Source: an uncultured Lachnospiraceae bacterium
Lineage (GTDB): Bacteria > Bacillota > Clostridia > Lachnospirales > Lachnospiraceae
NCBI GenBank assembly: GCA_902761665.1
Contig: CACWLA010000003.1
Coordinates: 156,503 to 220,502 of the forward strand
DNA length: 64,000 nt
Direction of reading: 5' to 3'
Numbering within the stretch: the first letter of the stretch is position 1; every line of letters begins with the position of its first letter. Below the pieces are notes generated by a model, which had not been told where the DNA came from, did no database searches, and worked only from the letters and a program-made list of their open reading frames with translations. Shown one piece after another: positions 17,833 through 27,212 of the stretch. Position numbers and translations under genes: made by a program.

Positions 17833-18327
17833 ATGAAAAACATTACCGTACAAAAAGTTGCCATGGCGGGCATCATTGCCGCGCTGTACGTGGGGCTGGG
17901 CTTTCTGGTCCTGAACCTTGCTTCCGGCGTCATCCAGATCCGCTTTGCGGAAGTGCTGACGGTCATGCCGGTCTTCACCGCCGCCGGGATCCCCGGCGTC
18001 ACGATCGGCTGCTTCCTGTTCAACCTGCTGTCCGGTGCGGCGGTCGGCGACGTCATTTTCGGCACGCTGGCCACGCTCATCGGCGCGGTCGGGACGAGGC
18101 TCCTCCGGAAGAAGAGCCGGTATCTCGCAGTCCTTCCGCCCATCCTCGCCAACACGCTCATCGTACCGTTCGTCCTCAGATACTGCTACGGCATGGAGGA
18201 CGCCATCTGGTTCATGATGGTCACGGTCTGCGCAGGCGAGATCGTCGCGGCGGGTATCCTGGCGCTTCTGCTGCGCCGCCTGCTGGAAACGAGCGAAAAA
18301 CAGCTGTTCCCGAACGGGAGAGACTGA
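17833..18327 (+). CDS. queT: QueT family queuosine-precursor transporter
   Basis: A 164 aa integral membrane protein with five to six hydrophobic helices. The motif IQIRFAEVLTVMPVFT near residue 33 and GCFLFNLLSGAAVGDVIFGTLATL are characteristic of QueT, a substrate-specific component thought to work with ECF transporter modules to import preQ1 or related bases. The preQ1-type leader supports this strongly. The ATG has only weak SD sequence nearby; the best AAGGAG (17783-17788) is 44 nt upstream, with a GC-rich hairpin between. No in-frame start codon lies closer to it. No queCDEF biosynthesis genes are in the window. Confidence 0.9.
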   Translation: MKNITVQKVAMAGIIAALYVGLGFLVLNLASGVIQIRFAEVLTVMPVFTAAGIPGVTIGCFLFNLLSGAAVGDVIFGTLATLIGAVGTRLLRKKSRYLAVLPPILANTLIVPFVLRYCYGMEDAIWFMMVTVCAGEIVAAGILALLLRRLLETSEKQLFPNGRD

Positions 18328-18387
18328 AGATCACGGCCCGGAGTTTCCCGGGAAGGGCCTGCGGCCCGGATCACGAAGAGGGACATT

Positions 18388-19800
18388 ATGTATAAGGTAG
18401 ATTTTGATCATCCGCAGTGGGCGCATTTTATGGGCATCGGCGGCATCAGCATGAGCAGCCTTGCGCAGTTCCTGCTGACGAAAGGCTTTAAGGTGACCGG
18501 CTCCGATACCAAGGAGAGCAAGAATACCGAGCGCCTGCGCGCGCAGGGGGCAGAGATCGCCCTGCACCAGGGACCGGAAAACATCGTGGACGGCATCGAC
18601 TTCTGCGTCAACACCGCGGCGGTCCATCCGGACAACCCGGAATACGCTGCCGCAGTTCGAAAGGGCATCCCGATCCTCAACCGCGCCGAGCTTCTCGGCC
18701 AGATGATGGCGCACTATCCGGAAAGCTTCGCGGTCTCCGGCACGCACGGCAAGACCACGACCACCGGCATGATGACGGAGATCCTGATGGCGGCGGGCGA
18801 CGACCCCACGGTTTCCATCGGCGGCCTTCAGGAGTCGATCGGCGGGAACCTGCGCATCGGGCACTCGCCCTATTTCGTCGCGGAAGCCTGCGAATTCACG
18901 AACAGCTACCACCACATGTTCCCGAAGACCGCGATCATCCTGAACATCCGGGCGGACCATCTGGATTTCTTCCACAACATGGAGAACATCCGGAAATCCT
19001 TCCGCCGCTTTGCGGAAAATGTCGCGGCGGACGGCGTGCTTGTCGTCGAGAGCGACATTGAAGACGTGCACGAACTGATGGCCGGCCTTCCCTGCCGGGT
19101 CGTGTACGTTGGCCTTCAGGACGGCGACGATTATCAGGCGAAGAACATTACGTCCACGAAACTCGGTGAGTGCAGCTTCGACATCGCACGTCACGGAGAA
19201 GTCCTCGGCCGCATCAGCCTGAACGTACCTGGGGAACACAACGTGACGAACGCTCTTTCCGCCGGCGCCGCGGCCATGGAAAACGGGATCCCGTTCGAGG
19301 CCGTGAAGAAAGGCCTGGAGAACTTCAAGGGCGTACACCGCCGCTTTGAGAAGCGGGGGATCCTCCGTGAGGACATCGTGGTCATGGACGACTTCGGCCA
19401 CCATCCGGAGGAGATCGCTGCGACGCTCGCGGTCGCGCGCAGATACCCCTACAAACTGACCTGCATCTTCCAGCCCTACACCTACAGCCGCACGAAGGAA
19501 CTCTTCGACGAGTTCGCGGACGTGCTTTCGGGCTTTGACAGGGTGATCCTTTCGGACATCATGCCGGCCCGCGAGACCGACGATCTGGGGGTTCATTCGT
19601 CCCAGCTGCGGGACGCGATCGAAAAACGGGGCGTTCCCTGCTGGTATCTCCCCACTTTCGACGAGATCGTAAAATTTTTGTTGGAAAATTCTTCCAACGG
19701 CGAAATGTTGATAACCATGGGCTGCGGAAACGTTGATCTTGTCGCAGATGCGCTGGTCGCGTCCGAGCTTTGCACATCATCCACCGCGAAGACGCTTTGA
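18388..19800 (+). CDS. murC: UDP-N-acetylmuramate--L-alanine ligase
   Basis: A 470 aa Mur ligase that adds L-Ala to UDP-MurNAc in the cytoplasm. The N-terminal UDP-binding domain shows FMGIGGISMSSLA; the ATP loop GTHGKTTTTGM is near residue 120; the central domain contains EACEFTNSYHHMFP and NIRADHLDFF; the C-terminal domain has DDFGHHPEEIAATL and FQPYTYSRT. Length is normal. SD AGAGGGA precedes the ATG. It follows queT by 60 nt and may be read from the queT transcript as well as its own promoter. Confidence 0.97.
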   Translation: MYKVDFDHPQWAHFMGIGGISMSSLAQFLLTKGFKVTGSDTKESKNTERLRAQGAEIALHQGPENIVDGIDFCVNTAAVHPDNPEYAAAVRKGIPILNRAELLGQMMAHYPESFAVSGTHGKTTTTGMMTEILMAAGDDPTVSIGGLQESIGGNLRIGHSPYFVAEACEFTNSYHHMFPKTAIILNIRADHLDFFHNMENIRKSFRRFAENVAADGVLVVESDIEDVHELMAGLPCRVVYVGLQDGDDYQAKNITSTKLGECSFDIARHGEVLGRISLNVPGEHNVTNALSAGAAAMENGIPFEAVKKGLENFKGVHRRFEKRGILREDIVVMDDFGHHPEEIAATLAVARRYPYKLTCIFQPYTYSRTKELFDEFADVLSGFDRVILSDIMPARETDDLGVHSSQLRDAIEKRGVPCWYLPTFDEIVKFLLENSSNGEMLITMGCGNVDLVADALVASELCTSSTAKTL

Positions 19801-19974
19801 GCCGGGTGGAAAACCGCTTTTCAAAAACCCTTGCAGGACAAGGCTTTCCGGGCTTTTCCACAGGTTCCACATTATCCACGCAGCCGGTCCGCTCCCTTCG
19901 GAGCGGACCTCGTGCTATTGCATTCTGACCGCATTATGCTATACTGAAAGCCCATGGCGGAGGGAGTATGCGCG
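19801..19974 (+). promoter_or_regulatory. dnaD promoter region with DnaA-box-like sites
   Basis: Promoter TTGCAT (19918-19923), 16 nt, TATACT (19940-19945), preceded by TGC as an extended -10. Upstream are TTTTCCACA (19854-19862) and TTATCCACG (19872-19880), each one mismatch from DnaA box TTATNCACA, and a reverse TTTTCCACC at 19805-19813. A GGTCCGCTCC/GGAGCGGACC hairpin (19886-19909) has no T run and may end murC poorly or not at all. Confidence 0.55.
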
Positions 19975-21006
19975 ATGAGATTGGAATGCTATACCGCGGC
20001 GGGGCAGACACTGGTCCCCAACGTTTTTATCGATAAATACATGACTGAGGCAAGCGGAGAGTTCGTCAAGGTCTATCTGTGTCTTCTGCGGACGCAGGGC
20101 GGGTCGGAGATCTCCGTAGAGAGTCTCGCGGAACGTCTGGACCTTTCGGAACGGACGGTGAACCGCGCCCTGAAATATCTGGAAAAGTGCGGCCTGCTGA
20201 AACTGTTTTACGATGCCGAAGGGCACATGAACGGGATCCGCATGCTTTCGGGTACGGATATTTACGACGAACCGGTACCGCTCAGCGCTGTCCCTGCAGG
20301 CACAACGGCCGCCGGAAATGCGGAAGCGGCGCCGGCCGGAGAGCCTGCCGCCGCTGCGGAAAGCGATAAGCCTGTCCGCGCACCCCGGAGCCGGAAACTG
20401 ACGGATCCCTCTGCGTCGGCGCAGAAGGAAGCCCCCGCGCCTGCCGTGAAGCTTCCCGCCGCGCCTGCGGAAAAGGAGCGCCGCAGCTACCTCCCGACGG
20501 AAGTCAGCCGCCTGTGCGAAGAGGACGGGGAGTTCAACATGCTCGTCTCCGTGGTCGCGCCGGCGTACCTGAACCGTGTCCTGTCGCATCAGGATATCGA
20601 AGTCTTCGCCTGGCTCCACCATGACCTGCAGCTGCCGGTCGACGTGCTGGAGTACTGCGTGGAGCAGTGCGTGGAGCGGAAAAAGGAAGACTATTCCAAG
20701 ACGAAGTTCATCCGCTACATCGAGACCGTTGCCCGCAGCTGGCACGAGGAAGGCGTGAAGGATCTCGCCGGGGCGCGGGCGGCCGTCCGCCGTTTTGATG
20801 AGAAGGTCCGCGCGCAGAAGGACGCTGCCGGAACGCCGGGAACTGCAGGCGAGGCACCGGCAGAAGGTTCGGAGTCCCGCCGGAAGAAACCGGGGACCGG
20901 CCGTTCGGCGAAAGTCCAGGCCGCCTACGGTTTTTCCACGGAACGGGACCGCGGAGAGGTCGATTACAATGCGCTCGCCTGGAGCCGCATGTGGGAGGAG
21001 AAGTAA
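19975..21006 (+). CDS. DnaD-domain replication initiation protein
   Basis: A 343 aa protein. I chose ATG 19975 because GGAGGGAG lies 8 nt before it; the in-frame ATG at 19954 has no SD. The N-terminal part is a winged-helix (VKVYLCLLRTQ, SVESLAERLDLSERTVNRALKYLEKCGLLKL). A low-complexity Ala/Pro/Glu linker follows, then a DnaD/DnaB-C-like helical domain (LLHHDLQLPVDVLEYCVEQC, KTKFIRYIETVARSWHEEGV). Such proteins bridge DnaA or PriA to the helicase loader. The next gene, directly abutting, is a loader ATPase, as in other Firmicutes. Confidence 0.9.
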   Translation: MRLECYTAAGQTLVPNVFIDKYMTEASGEFVKVYLCLLRTQGGSEISVESLAERLDLSERTVNRALKYLEKCGLLKLFYDAEGHMNGIRMLSGTDIYDEPVPLSAVPAGTTAAGNAEAAPAGEPAAAAESDKPVRAPRSRKLTDPSASAQKEAPAPAVKLPAAPAEKERRSYLPTEVSRLCEEDGEFNMLVSVVAPAYLNRVLSHQDIEVFAWLHHDLQLPVDVLEYCVEQCVERKKEDYSKTKFIRYIETVARSWHEEGVKDLAGARAAVRRFDEKVRAQKDAAGTPGTAGEAPAEGSESRRKKPGTGRSAKVQAAYGFSTERDRGEVDYNALAWSRMWEEK

Positions 21007-21990
21007 ATGCCGCTCACGAACAAGCAGATCGACGAGGTCGAACAGATCTATCTTGAAAGAAGACGGGCTGCCGAAGACCGGGCAGCCGAAAGCCGCGCGC
21101 GGATCGAGAAGGCCGTGCCGGAATTCGCCCGCCTCGAACGGGAGCAGGCCGAACTGCGCGGCCGCCTCATCGAGGCCAGGCGCTCGGGAAGCGGACGCCT
21201 CGCGGCGGAACTCGACAAGCAGATCCGGGCGACCGTCCTGATGAAGGAAACGCTGCTGCAGGAGGCCGGTTTTTCGCCGGAGGACCTGAAGCCGCAGTGG
21301 AGCTGCCCAATCTGCCGTGACACCGGCTACACGGAAGAAGGCAGGTGCAGCTGCTTCCGTCCGACCCTGGTGAACGTGCTCTACCACGGCTCGCCGCTCT
21401 GGGAACGGGTGAACGAGGAGAGTTTCGAGACCTTCGACATCACCCGCTTCGACACGCGGCCGGATGCCCGGCTGGGCGGCGACTCAGCCCGCGGCGTCAT
21501 GCTCAAGAACCTCCGCACGGCGAAAACCTTCGTCCGGAATTTCGGGACGAAGATGCAGAACATGCTGCTCTTCGGGCCGACCGGGACCGGCAAGACCTTC
21601 CTGTGCAACTGCATCGCAGGCGCGCTCATGAAGGAAGGCTGGGCGGTCGTCTACATGACTGCGGCGGAATACTTCCGCCTGCTGGGGGACATCGCCTTCG
21701 GGCGCAGCGAGCAGACGATCGAAGGGCTGATGGATTCCGCCGACCTGCTGATCATCGACGACCTCGGCACCGAGATCGAGACCGCCGCCAACGTTTCCCT
21801 GCTGGAGGAGACGGTCGACCGGCGCTTCCGCCGGAAACAGTCGACGGTCATCTCCACGAATCTGACGCCGGAGGACATCCGGCACCGTTACATCGAGCGG
21901 ATCGGCTCGCGCCTTCTGTGCTACCAGACGCTGCCTTTCGGAGGCGGCGACCTGCGCACCGGGGCCAGGAGCCGGATCACCGATCTTTGA
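21007..21990 (+). CDS. DnaI/DnaC-like helicase loader ATPase
   Basis: A 327 aa AAA+ ATPase starting on the base after the dnaD-like stop codon. An N-terminal charged coiled coil (about 8-75) precedes a four-cysteine knuckle (C100, C103, C114, C116), matching the zinc-binding N-domain of DnaI. The ATPase core has Walker A GPTGTGKT at 190-197, Walker B LLIIDDLG at 247-254 and sensor I STNL near 283. In Bacillus DnaI loads the DnaC helicase at origins and restart sites. A related role as phage-like DnaC is less likely given the chromosomal context beside dnaD. Confidence 0.93.
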   Translation: MPLTNKQIDEVEQIYLERRRAAEDRAAESRARIEKAVPEFARLEREQAELRGRLIEARRSGSGRLAAELDKQIRATVLMKETLLQEAGFSPEDLKPQWSCPICRDTGYTEEGRCSCFRPTLVNVLYHGSPLWERVNEESFETFDITRFDTRPDARLGGDSARGVMLKNLRTAKTFVRNFGTKMQNMLLFGPTGTGKTFLCNCIAGALMKEGWAVVYMTAAEYFRLLGDIAFGRSEQTIEGLMDSADLLIIDDLGTEIETAANVSLLEETVDRRFRRKQSTVISTNLTPEDIRHRYIERIGSRLLCYQTLPFGGGDLRTGARSRITDL

Positions 21991-22069
21991 CCGTTCCCGC
22001 CGCGCGGAAAGGCGTACGCGGCGGTCACGATAAAACAACGCGGGAAAAATGCTGCGAAAAGGGGGCATT

Positions 22070-23197
22070 ATGGAAGCAAGAAAACACTACGGACCGCTGG
22101 GGATCATCGCGCTTCCCGGCTGCGAAAAGCTGGCGAAGCAGGTGAACGCGTATCTGGTCGCCTGGAGGGCGAACCGCAAGAGCGACCAGGCCGGTTATGT
22201 GGAGGATTCCTACATGATCGACGTGGACCTTCCCCGCTTCGGAAGCGGCGAAGCGAAGGCGGCGCTGAAACAGACGGTCAGGGGCTACGACCTCTACATC
22301 ATGGTCGACGTGTGCAACTACAGCATCGAATACACCATGAACGGCAAGAGCAACCCCATGTCGCCGGATGACCACTACCAGAACGTCAAGCGCGTGATCG
22401 CGGCCTGCACGGGCAAGCCGGCCAGGATCAACGTGGTGATGCCGTTCCTCTACGAGAGCCGGCAGCACCGCCGTACGAGCCGTGAATCGCTGGACTGCGC
22501 AATGATGCTGCAGGAACTGGTGAGCTTCGGGGTGACCAACATCATCACCTTCGATGCCCACGACCCGCGCATCTGCAACGCCGTTCCGATGTCCGGCTTC
22601 GATTCGATGCCGACCAGCTACCAGTTCGTGAAGACGCTGATCAACCTGGACCTGCACGAGGACTTCGACAAGGAGCACGTGCTGATCATCGCGCCGGATG
22701 AAGGCGCCGTCGAGCGGGCGATCTATTTCGCCAACATCCTGGGCGTGAACGTGAGCATGTTCTACAAGCGCCGCGACTACACGAAGGTCGTGAACGGCAA
22801 GAACCCGATCATCGCCCACGAGTACCTCGGCGAGTCCCTGGAGGGCAAGACGGCGATCGTCGTGGATGACATGATCGCTTCCGGCGACTCCATCATCGAC
22901 GTCGGCAAGCAGCTTAAGGCCAGAGGCGCGAAGCGCGTCATCGCCTGCGCGAGCTTCGGTCTGTTCACTTCCGGCATGGAGCGCTTCGACAAGGCTGTCG
23001 CGGACGGATACATTGACAAGGTCCTGACGACGAACCTGATCTACCAGCATCCCGAGACCTTAAAGCGCGACTACTACGTATCCGTGGACATGAGCGAATA
23101 CCTGGCCAGCCTGGTCGATACGCTGAACCACAACGCCTCCATGGAGAAGCTGATCACGCCTTCCGAGAAGATCACGAACAAGCTGAAAGAATCCTGA
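22070..23197 (+). CDS. prs: Ribose-phosphate pyrophosphokinase, long form
   Basis: A 375 aa enzyme making PRPP from ribose 5-phosphate and ATP. The ATG at 22070 follows AAAAGGGGGC; a start seven codons earlier lacks an SD. Conserved features are the flexible-loop region FLYESRQHRRTSRESL, the FDAHDPRICNAV segment, and the PRPP loop AIVVDDMIASGDSI near 263-276. Family members are usually about 310-320 aa; this one has extra sequence near the N-terminus (around 25-60) and a longer C-terminus, a variant known from Clostridia. Gln/Arg catalytic equivalents need an alignment to confirm. A terminator follows. Confidence 0.93.
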   Translation: MEARKHYGPLGIIALPGCEKLAKQVNAYLVAWRANRKSDQAGYVEDSYMIDVDLPRFGSGEAKAALKQTVRGYDLYIMVDVCNYSIEYTMNGKSNPMSPDDHYQNVKRVIAACTGKPARINVVMPFLYESRQHRRTSRESLDCAMMLQELVSFGVTNIITFDAHDPRICNAVPMSGFDSMPTSYQFVKTLINLDLHEDFDKEHVLIIAPDEGAVERAIYFANILGVNVSMFYKRRDYTKVVNGKNPIIAHEYLGESLEGKTAIVVDDMIASGDSIIDVGKQLKARGAKRVIACASFGLFTSGMERFDKAVADGYIDKVLTTNLIYQHPETLKRDYYVSVDMSEYLASLVDTLNHNASMEKLITPSEKITNKLKES

Positions 23198-23216
23198 GAA
23201 CGCATTTTTCCGCGAG

Positions 23217-23243
23217 GGACCCCCATATTTGGGGGTCCTTTTT
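23217..23243 (+). terminator. Rho-independent terminator after prs
   Basis: GGACCCCC (23217-23224), ATATTT loop, GGGGGTCC (23231-23238), then TTTTT. Confidence 0.92.
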
Positions 23244-23359
23244 GCGTCTTCCACTACATCTTACGGAGGGGGATGCAAAACACCGCATTTGCTTCATTTT
23301 CAACAGGCAAAACATAAGAATATTAAGGAAAAACAAAAGAAAATTAAGTGATATTTCGC

Positions 23360-23388
23360 TTGCAATGCCGGGGCTGCTGTGCTAAATT
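23360..23388 (+). promoter_or_regulatory. Promoter of the S10 ribosomal operon
   Basis: TTGCAA (23360-23365), 17 nt, TAAATT (23383-23388), about 225 nt before rpsJ. Confidence 0.7.
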
Positions 23389-23394
23389 ATCCCT

Positions 23395-23599
23395 TGCTGT
23401 GACATTGATAGCGGTGAAGCGTGAGGTTGCTGCCCGCCCGTGGCAGGTTTTCCGTGGAGCGAATGTCAAGTTAGGAAACTGGCGACAAGTCACTGTACCA
23501 GACAATCTGTGAAAAACAGAGATAACGTGTGAACAGTCTCAGGACACACACGGAGGCGTGTACAGTCACCGCTTGTCGTACTTCCACAAGTACGAATAA
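23395..23599 (+). promoter_or_regulatory. Structured S10-operon leader RNA
   Basis: This fills the gene-free stretch before rpsJ. CGACAAG (23483-23489) pairs with CTTGTCG (23572-23578), and just inside it ACTGTAC (23492-23498) pairs with GTACAGT (23560-23566), closing an arm of about 60 nt. A short hairpin CGTACTT/AAGTACG (23577-23583/23588-23594) competes with the outer stem and stands just before the rpsJ SD. GC-rich elements at 23430-23455 form a further domain. Similar conserved leaders precede rpsJ in related Clostridia and are thought to sense a ribosomal protein. Confidence 0.7.
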
Positions 23600-23616
23600 G
23601 GAGGCGACTATTTTTT

Positions 23617-23934
23617 ATGGCAAACCAAATCATGAGAATCACCCTGAAGGCTTATGAACACCAGTCGGTGGACCGCAGCGCGGCGGAGATCGTCGAAGCG
23701 GTCAGAAAGACCGGAGCCCAGGTCAGCGGCCCCGTCCCGCTTCCCACGAAGCGCGAGATCGTGACCATCCTGCGCGCGGTGCATAAGTACAAAGATTCCC
23801 GCGAACAGTTTGAGCAGCGGACGCACAAGCGTCTGATCGACATCCTGAATCCCAATCAGAAGACGATCGATGCCCTGTCTGCCCTCGAGGTTCCTGCCGG
23901 CGTGGATATCAACATCCGCATGAAGGCGAAATAA
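23617..23934 (+). CDS. rpsJ: 30S ribosomal protein S10
   Basis: A 105 aa protein of normal length, also known as the transcription antitermination factor NusE. Conserved [51 protein letters not shown] and HKRLIDI are present. First gene of the S10-spc-alpha run. SD GGAGG at 23600 is 12 nt before the ATG. The following 86 nt gap to rplC is one of the longest inside the cluster. Confidence 0.98.
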   Translation: MANQIMRITLKAYEHQSVDRSAAEIVEAVRKTGAQVSGPVPLPTKREIVTILRAVHKYKDSREQFEQRTHKRLIDILNPNQKTIDALSALEVPAGVDINIRMKAK

Positions 23935-24020
23935 AACACACAACACAGTACAAAACAGCAAAAAATAACGGGCAAAAAATTCTAGTATGAGCGCGAAGGC
24001 GCTCCGCTGTAGGAGGAAAC

Positions 24021-24644
24021 ATGAAGAAAGCAATTTTAGCAACCAAAGTCGGAATGACTCAGATCTTCGACGAGAACGGCATCCTGACGCCTGTGACGGT
24101 CCTGCTGGCCGGCCCCTGCGCCGTGACCCAGATCAAGACGATGGACAATGACGGCTATGCCGCTGTCCAGGTCGCCTATATGGATAAGAAGGAAGACCGG
24201 ATCAGCAAGCCCCTGAAGGGCCACTTCGCCAAGGCCGGCGTGTCCGGCAAGCGCTTCGTCCGCGAGCTGAAGCTCGAAGGCGAATACAAGCTGGGCGATG
24301 AGATCAAGGCTGACATCTTCGCCGCCGGCGACAAGGTCGATGCGACCGCCGTCTCCAAGGGCAAAGGCTTCCAGGGCGCCATCCACCGCCACGGCCTGCA
24401 CCGCGGCCCGATGACCCACGGTTCCAAGTATCACCGTCATGCCGGCTCCAACGGCGCCTGCTCCGATCCCAGCCGTGTCTTCAAGGGCAAGAGAATGGCC
24501 GGCCACATGGGCAGCCGCACCATCACCGTGCAGAACCTGGAAGTGGTCCGCGTGAACGCGGATGACAACCTGATCCTGGTCAAGGGCTCCGTCCCCGGAT
24601 CCAAGAAGGCCCTCGTCACCTTAAAAGAGACCGTGAAGGCCTGA
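24021..24644 (+). CDS. rplC: 50S ribosomal protein L3
   Basis: A 207 aa early-assembly 23S-binding protein beginning [20 protein letters not shown]. The conserved [23 protein letters not shown] region contains the glutamine that is methylated in some bacteria. SD GTAGGAGGA precedes the ATG. Second gene of the S10 operon. Confidence 0.98.
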   Translation: MKKAILATKVGMTQIFDENGILTPVTVLLAGPCAVTQIKTMDNDGYAAVQVAYMDKKEDRISKPLKGHFAKAGVSGKRFVRELKLEGEYKLGDEIKADIFAAGDKVDATAVSKGKGFQGAIHRHGLHRGPMTHGSKYHRHAGSNGACSDPSRVFKGKRMAGHMGSRTITVQNLEVVRVNADDNLILVKGSVPGSKKALVTLKETVKA

Positions 24645-24667
24645 TCACAGGAAAGGAGAAATAAGCG

Positions 24668-25288
24668 ATGGCAAACGTAACTGTTTATAATATGGAAGGA
24701 AACGCTGTCGGCGAGATCGAACTGAACGATGCCGTCTTCGGCGTGGAGATCAATGAGCACCTCGTGCACATGGCCGTGGTGCAGCAGCTTGCCAACGACC
24801 GCCAGGGCACGCAGAAGGCGAAGACCCGCGGCGAGGTCAGCGGAGGCGGCCGTAAGCCGTGGCGCCAGAAAGGCACCGGCCATGCCCGCCAGGGTTCGAC
24901 CCGTGCACCGCAGTGGAAGGGCGGCGGCGTCGTTTTCGCCCCGACTCCCCGTGAGTACAGCTTCAAGCTGAACAAGAAAGAAAAGAGAGCGGCCCTGAAG
25001 AGCGCACTGACCAGCCGCGTCAACGAGAAGAAGTTCTTCGTGATCGACGAACTCACGATGGACGCTCCGAAGACCAAGGTCTTTGACGCCGTGCTCAAGG
25101 CTCTGAACCTGAACAAGGCCCTCGTGGTGCTGGATGAGATCGACGACAACGTCATCCTTTCCGCCCGCAACATTCCCGATGTCAAGACGGCACAGGTCAA
25201 CAGCATCAACGTATTCGACATTCTGAAATACGACAGCATGCTGATCACCAAGTCCGCCGTGGAAGCGATTGAGGAGGTATACGCATAA
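24668..25288 (+). CDS. rplD: 50S ribosomal protein L4
   Basis: A 206 aa protein lining the exit tunnel with its extended loop ([19 protein letters not shown]). L4 is the autogenous regulator of the S10 operon in several bacteria, so it is a candidate ligand for the structured leader before rpsJ. The stop codon overlaps the ATG of rplW (TAATG), giving translational coupling. Confidence 0.98.
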   Translation: MANVTVYNMEGNAVGEIELNDAVFGVEINEHLVHMAVVQQLANDRQGTQKAKTRGEVSGGGRKPWRQKGTGHARQGSTRAPQWKGGGVVFAPTPREYSFKLNKKEKRAALKSALTSRVNEKKFFVIDELTMDAPKTKVFDAVLKALNLNKALVVLDEIDDNVILSARNIPDVKTAQVNSINVFDILKYDSMLITKSAVEAIEEVYA

Positions 25289-25587
25289 TGGCAGACCTGA
25301 AATACTATGACGTCGTGCTCCGCCCGGTCATCACCGAAAAAAGCATGAACATGATGGCGGACAAGAAGTACACCTTCTACGTAAACCCGCAGGCGACCAA
25401 GACCCAGGTCAAGGACGCCGTGGAAAAACTCTTCGCCGGAACCAAGGTCGTTTCCGTCAACACCATGAACCTCGACGGCAAGAAGCGCCGCCGCGGACTG
25501 GTGGAAGGCCGCACCGCGAAGCAGAAAAAAGCGATCGTGACGCTCTCTGCCGACAGCGCCGACATCGAGATCTTCGAAGGACTGTAA
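25288..25587 (+). CDS. rplW: 50S ribosomal protein L23
   Basis: A 99 aa protein at the exit-tunnel rim, docking site for trigger factor and SRP. Conserved [35 protein letters not shown] and [13 protein letters not shown] are seen. It begins one base into the end of rplD. Confidence 0.98.
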   Translation: MADLKYYDVVLRPVITEKSMNMMADKKYTFYVNPQATKTQVKDAVEKLFAGTKVVSVNTMNLDGKKRRRGLVEGRTAKQKKAIVTLSADSADIEIFEGL

Positions 25588-25650
25588 GCTCCTTCCGTTA
25601 TACGGCGTATCCCGCGCCGTGAAATAAAATAATAGGAGAATTCATTCAAA

Positions 25651-26496
25651 ATGGGCATCAAAAAGTATAATCCCTATACACCGTCCAGACGGCAGATGAC
25701 CGGCCTTGACTTCGCGGCTGTGACCAAGAAGACTCCGGAAAAATCTCTGACGGTGTCGCTGAAGAAGCATGCCGGCCGCAACAACCAGGGCAAGATCACT
25801 GTCCGTCATCAGGGCGGCGGCACCCGCACCAAATACAGGATCATCGACTACAAGCGCAATTCCAAGGACGGCATCCCGGCCAAGGTCATCGGCATCGAAT
25901 ACGATCCGAACCGCACCGCGAACATCGCGCTGATCTGCTACGCGGACGGCGTGAAGTCCTACATCCTGGCTCCCGAAGGCCTGACCGACGGCATGACCGT
26001 CGTCAGCGGTCCCGACGTTGAAGCGAAGCTCGGCAACTGCCTGCCTCTCTCCAGCATCCCGATCGGCGCCCAGGTCCACAACATCGAGCTCATGCCCGGA
26101 CGCGGCGGCCAGATGGTCCGTGCAGCCGGCGGCAGCGCTCAGATGATGGCCAAGGAAGGCAAGTATGCGACCCTGCGTCTCCCGTCCGGCGAGATGCGCA
26201 TGGTCCCGATCGAATGCCGCGCGACCATCGGTGTCGTCGGCAACGGCGAACACAACCTCGTGAACATCGGTAAGGCCGGCCGCAAGCGCCACATGGGCAT
26301 TCGTCCTACGGTCCGCGGTTCCGTCATGAACCCGAACGATCACCCGCACGGCGGCGGCGAAGGCAGAGCGCCTATCGGACGTCCCGGTCCCAGCACTCCT
26401 TGGGGCAAGCCTGCACTGGGTTACAAGACCCGCAAGGCCAAGAAGCAGTCCAACAAGATGATCGTCAGACGCCGCGACGGCAAGCTGGTGAAGTAA
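25651..26496 (+). CDS. rplB: 50S ribosomal protein L2
   Basis: A 281 aa peptidyl-transferase-region protein, start [18 protein letters not shown] as usual in Firmicutes. Contains the RNA-binding core [25 protein letters not shown] and the C-terminal [12 protein letters not shown] with the conserved His of the active-site extension. SD ATAGGAGAA precedes the ATG. Confidence 0.98.
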   Translation: MGIKKYNPYTPSRRQMTGLDFAAVTKKTPEKSLTVSLKKHAGRNNQGKITVRHQGGGTRTKYRIIDYKRNSKDGIPAKVIGIEYDPNRTANIALICYADGVKSYILAPEGLTDGMTVVSGPDVEAKLGNCLPLSSIPIGAQVHNIELMPGRGGQMVRAAGGSAQMMAKEGKYATLRLPSGEMRMVPIECRATIGVVGNGEHNLVNIGKAGRKRHMGIRPTVRGSVMNPNDHPHGGGEGRAPIGRPGPSTPWGKPALGYKTRKAKKQSNKMIVRRRDGKLVK

Positions 26497-26508
26497 GGGA
26501 GGTAAATC

Positions 26509-26787
26509 ATGGCTCGTTCATTAAAGAAAGGACCTTTCGTAGACGAGAGTCTCATGAAGAAGGTCGAAGCATTAAACGCATCCGGACAGAAGACCGTCAT
26601 CAAGACCTGGTCGCGCCGTTCCACGATCTTCCCGAACTTTGTCGGCCACACGATCGCTGTTCATGACGGCCGCAAGCATGTTCCGGTATATGTCACCGAA
26701 GATATGGTCGGCCACAAGCTCGGCGAATTCGTCGTCACCCGCACCTACCGCGGCCACGGCAAAGACGAGAAGAGCTCCGGAAGGTAA
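26509..26787 (+). CDS. rpsS: 30S ribosomal protein S19
   Basis: A 92 aa head protein that contacts S13 and the A-site tRNA. Conserved [40 protein letters not shown] and [17 protein letters not shown] are present. Follows rplB by 12 nt with SD GGGAGGT. Confidence 0.98.
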   Translation: MARSLKKGPFVDESLMKKVEALNASGQKTVIKTWSRRSTIFPNFVGHTIAVHDGRKHVPVYVTEDMVGHKLGEFVVTRTYRGHGKDEKSSGR

Positions 26788-26806
26788 GGGAAGGAGGTAA
26801 TTATCC

Positions 26807-27211
26807 ATGGCAAAAGGACACAGATCCCAAATCAAACGTGAAAGAAATGCCCAGAAGGATAACCGCCCTTCGGCGAAACTCTCCTACGCCCGCATTTCCG
26901 TTGAAAAAGCCTGCTTCGTTCTGGACGCGATCCGCGGCAAGGACGCCCAGACCGCTCTGGCTATCGTAACCTACAATCCCCGCTACGGCTCCGAGATCGT
27001 GACCAAGCTGCTGAAGTCCGCCATCGCGAATGCGGAAAACAACAACGGTCTCGATGTCAACAACCTCTACGTTGCCGAGTGCTATGCCAACAAGGGCCCG
27101 ACAATGAAACGTATCCATCCCAGAGCACAGGGCCGCGCCTACCGCATCGAGAAGCGCATGAGCCACATCACCATCGTGCTGGATGAGAAGCAGAAAGAGA
27201 AGGAGGCCTGA
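26807..27211 (+). CDS. rplV: 50S ribosomal protein L22
   Basis: A 134 aa tunnel protein. Conserved [27 protein letters not shown] and the beta-hairpin region ending [18 protein letters not shown] are visible; no deletion of the macrolide-resistance type is apparent in the hairpin. The C-terminus (DEKQKEKEA) is lysine/glutamate-rich. One base separates its stop from rpsC. Confidence 0.98.
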   Translation: MAKGHRSQIKRERNAQKDNRPSAKLSYARISVEKACFVLDAIRGKDAQTALAIVTYNPRYGSEIVTKLLKSAIANAENNNGLDVNNLYVAECYANKGPTMKRIHPRAQGRAYRIEKRMSHITIVLDEKQKEKEA

Positions 27212-27212
27212 T

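Noticed and set aside
19886-19909. GGTCCGCTCC hairpin as a terminator for murC
   Set aside because: Perfect stem but no T run on either strand, so I list it only within the dnaD promoter region.
23395-23616. Leader before rpsJ considered as a tRNA or T-box
   Set aside because: No cloverleaf, no T-box consensus and no aminoacyl-related gene downstream; S10-operon leader is the better reading.
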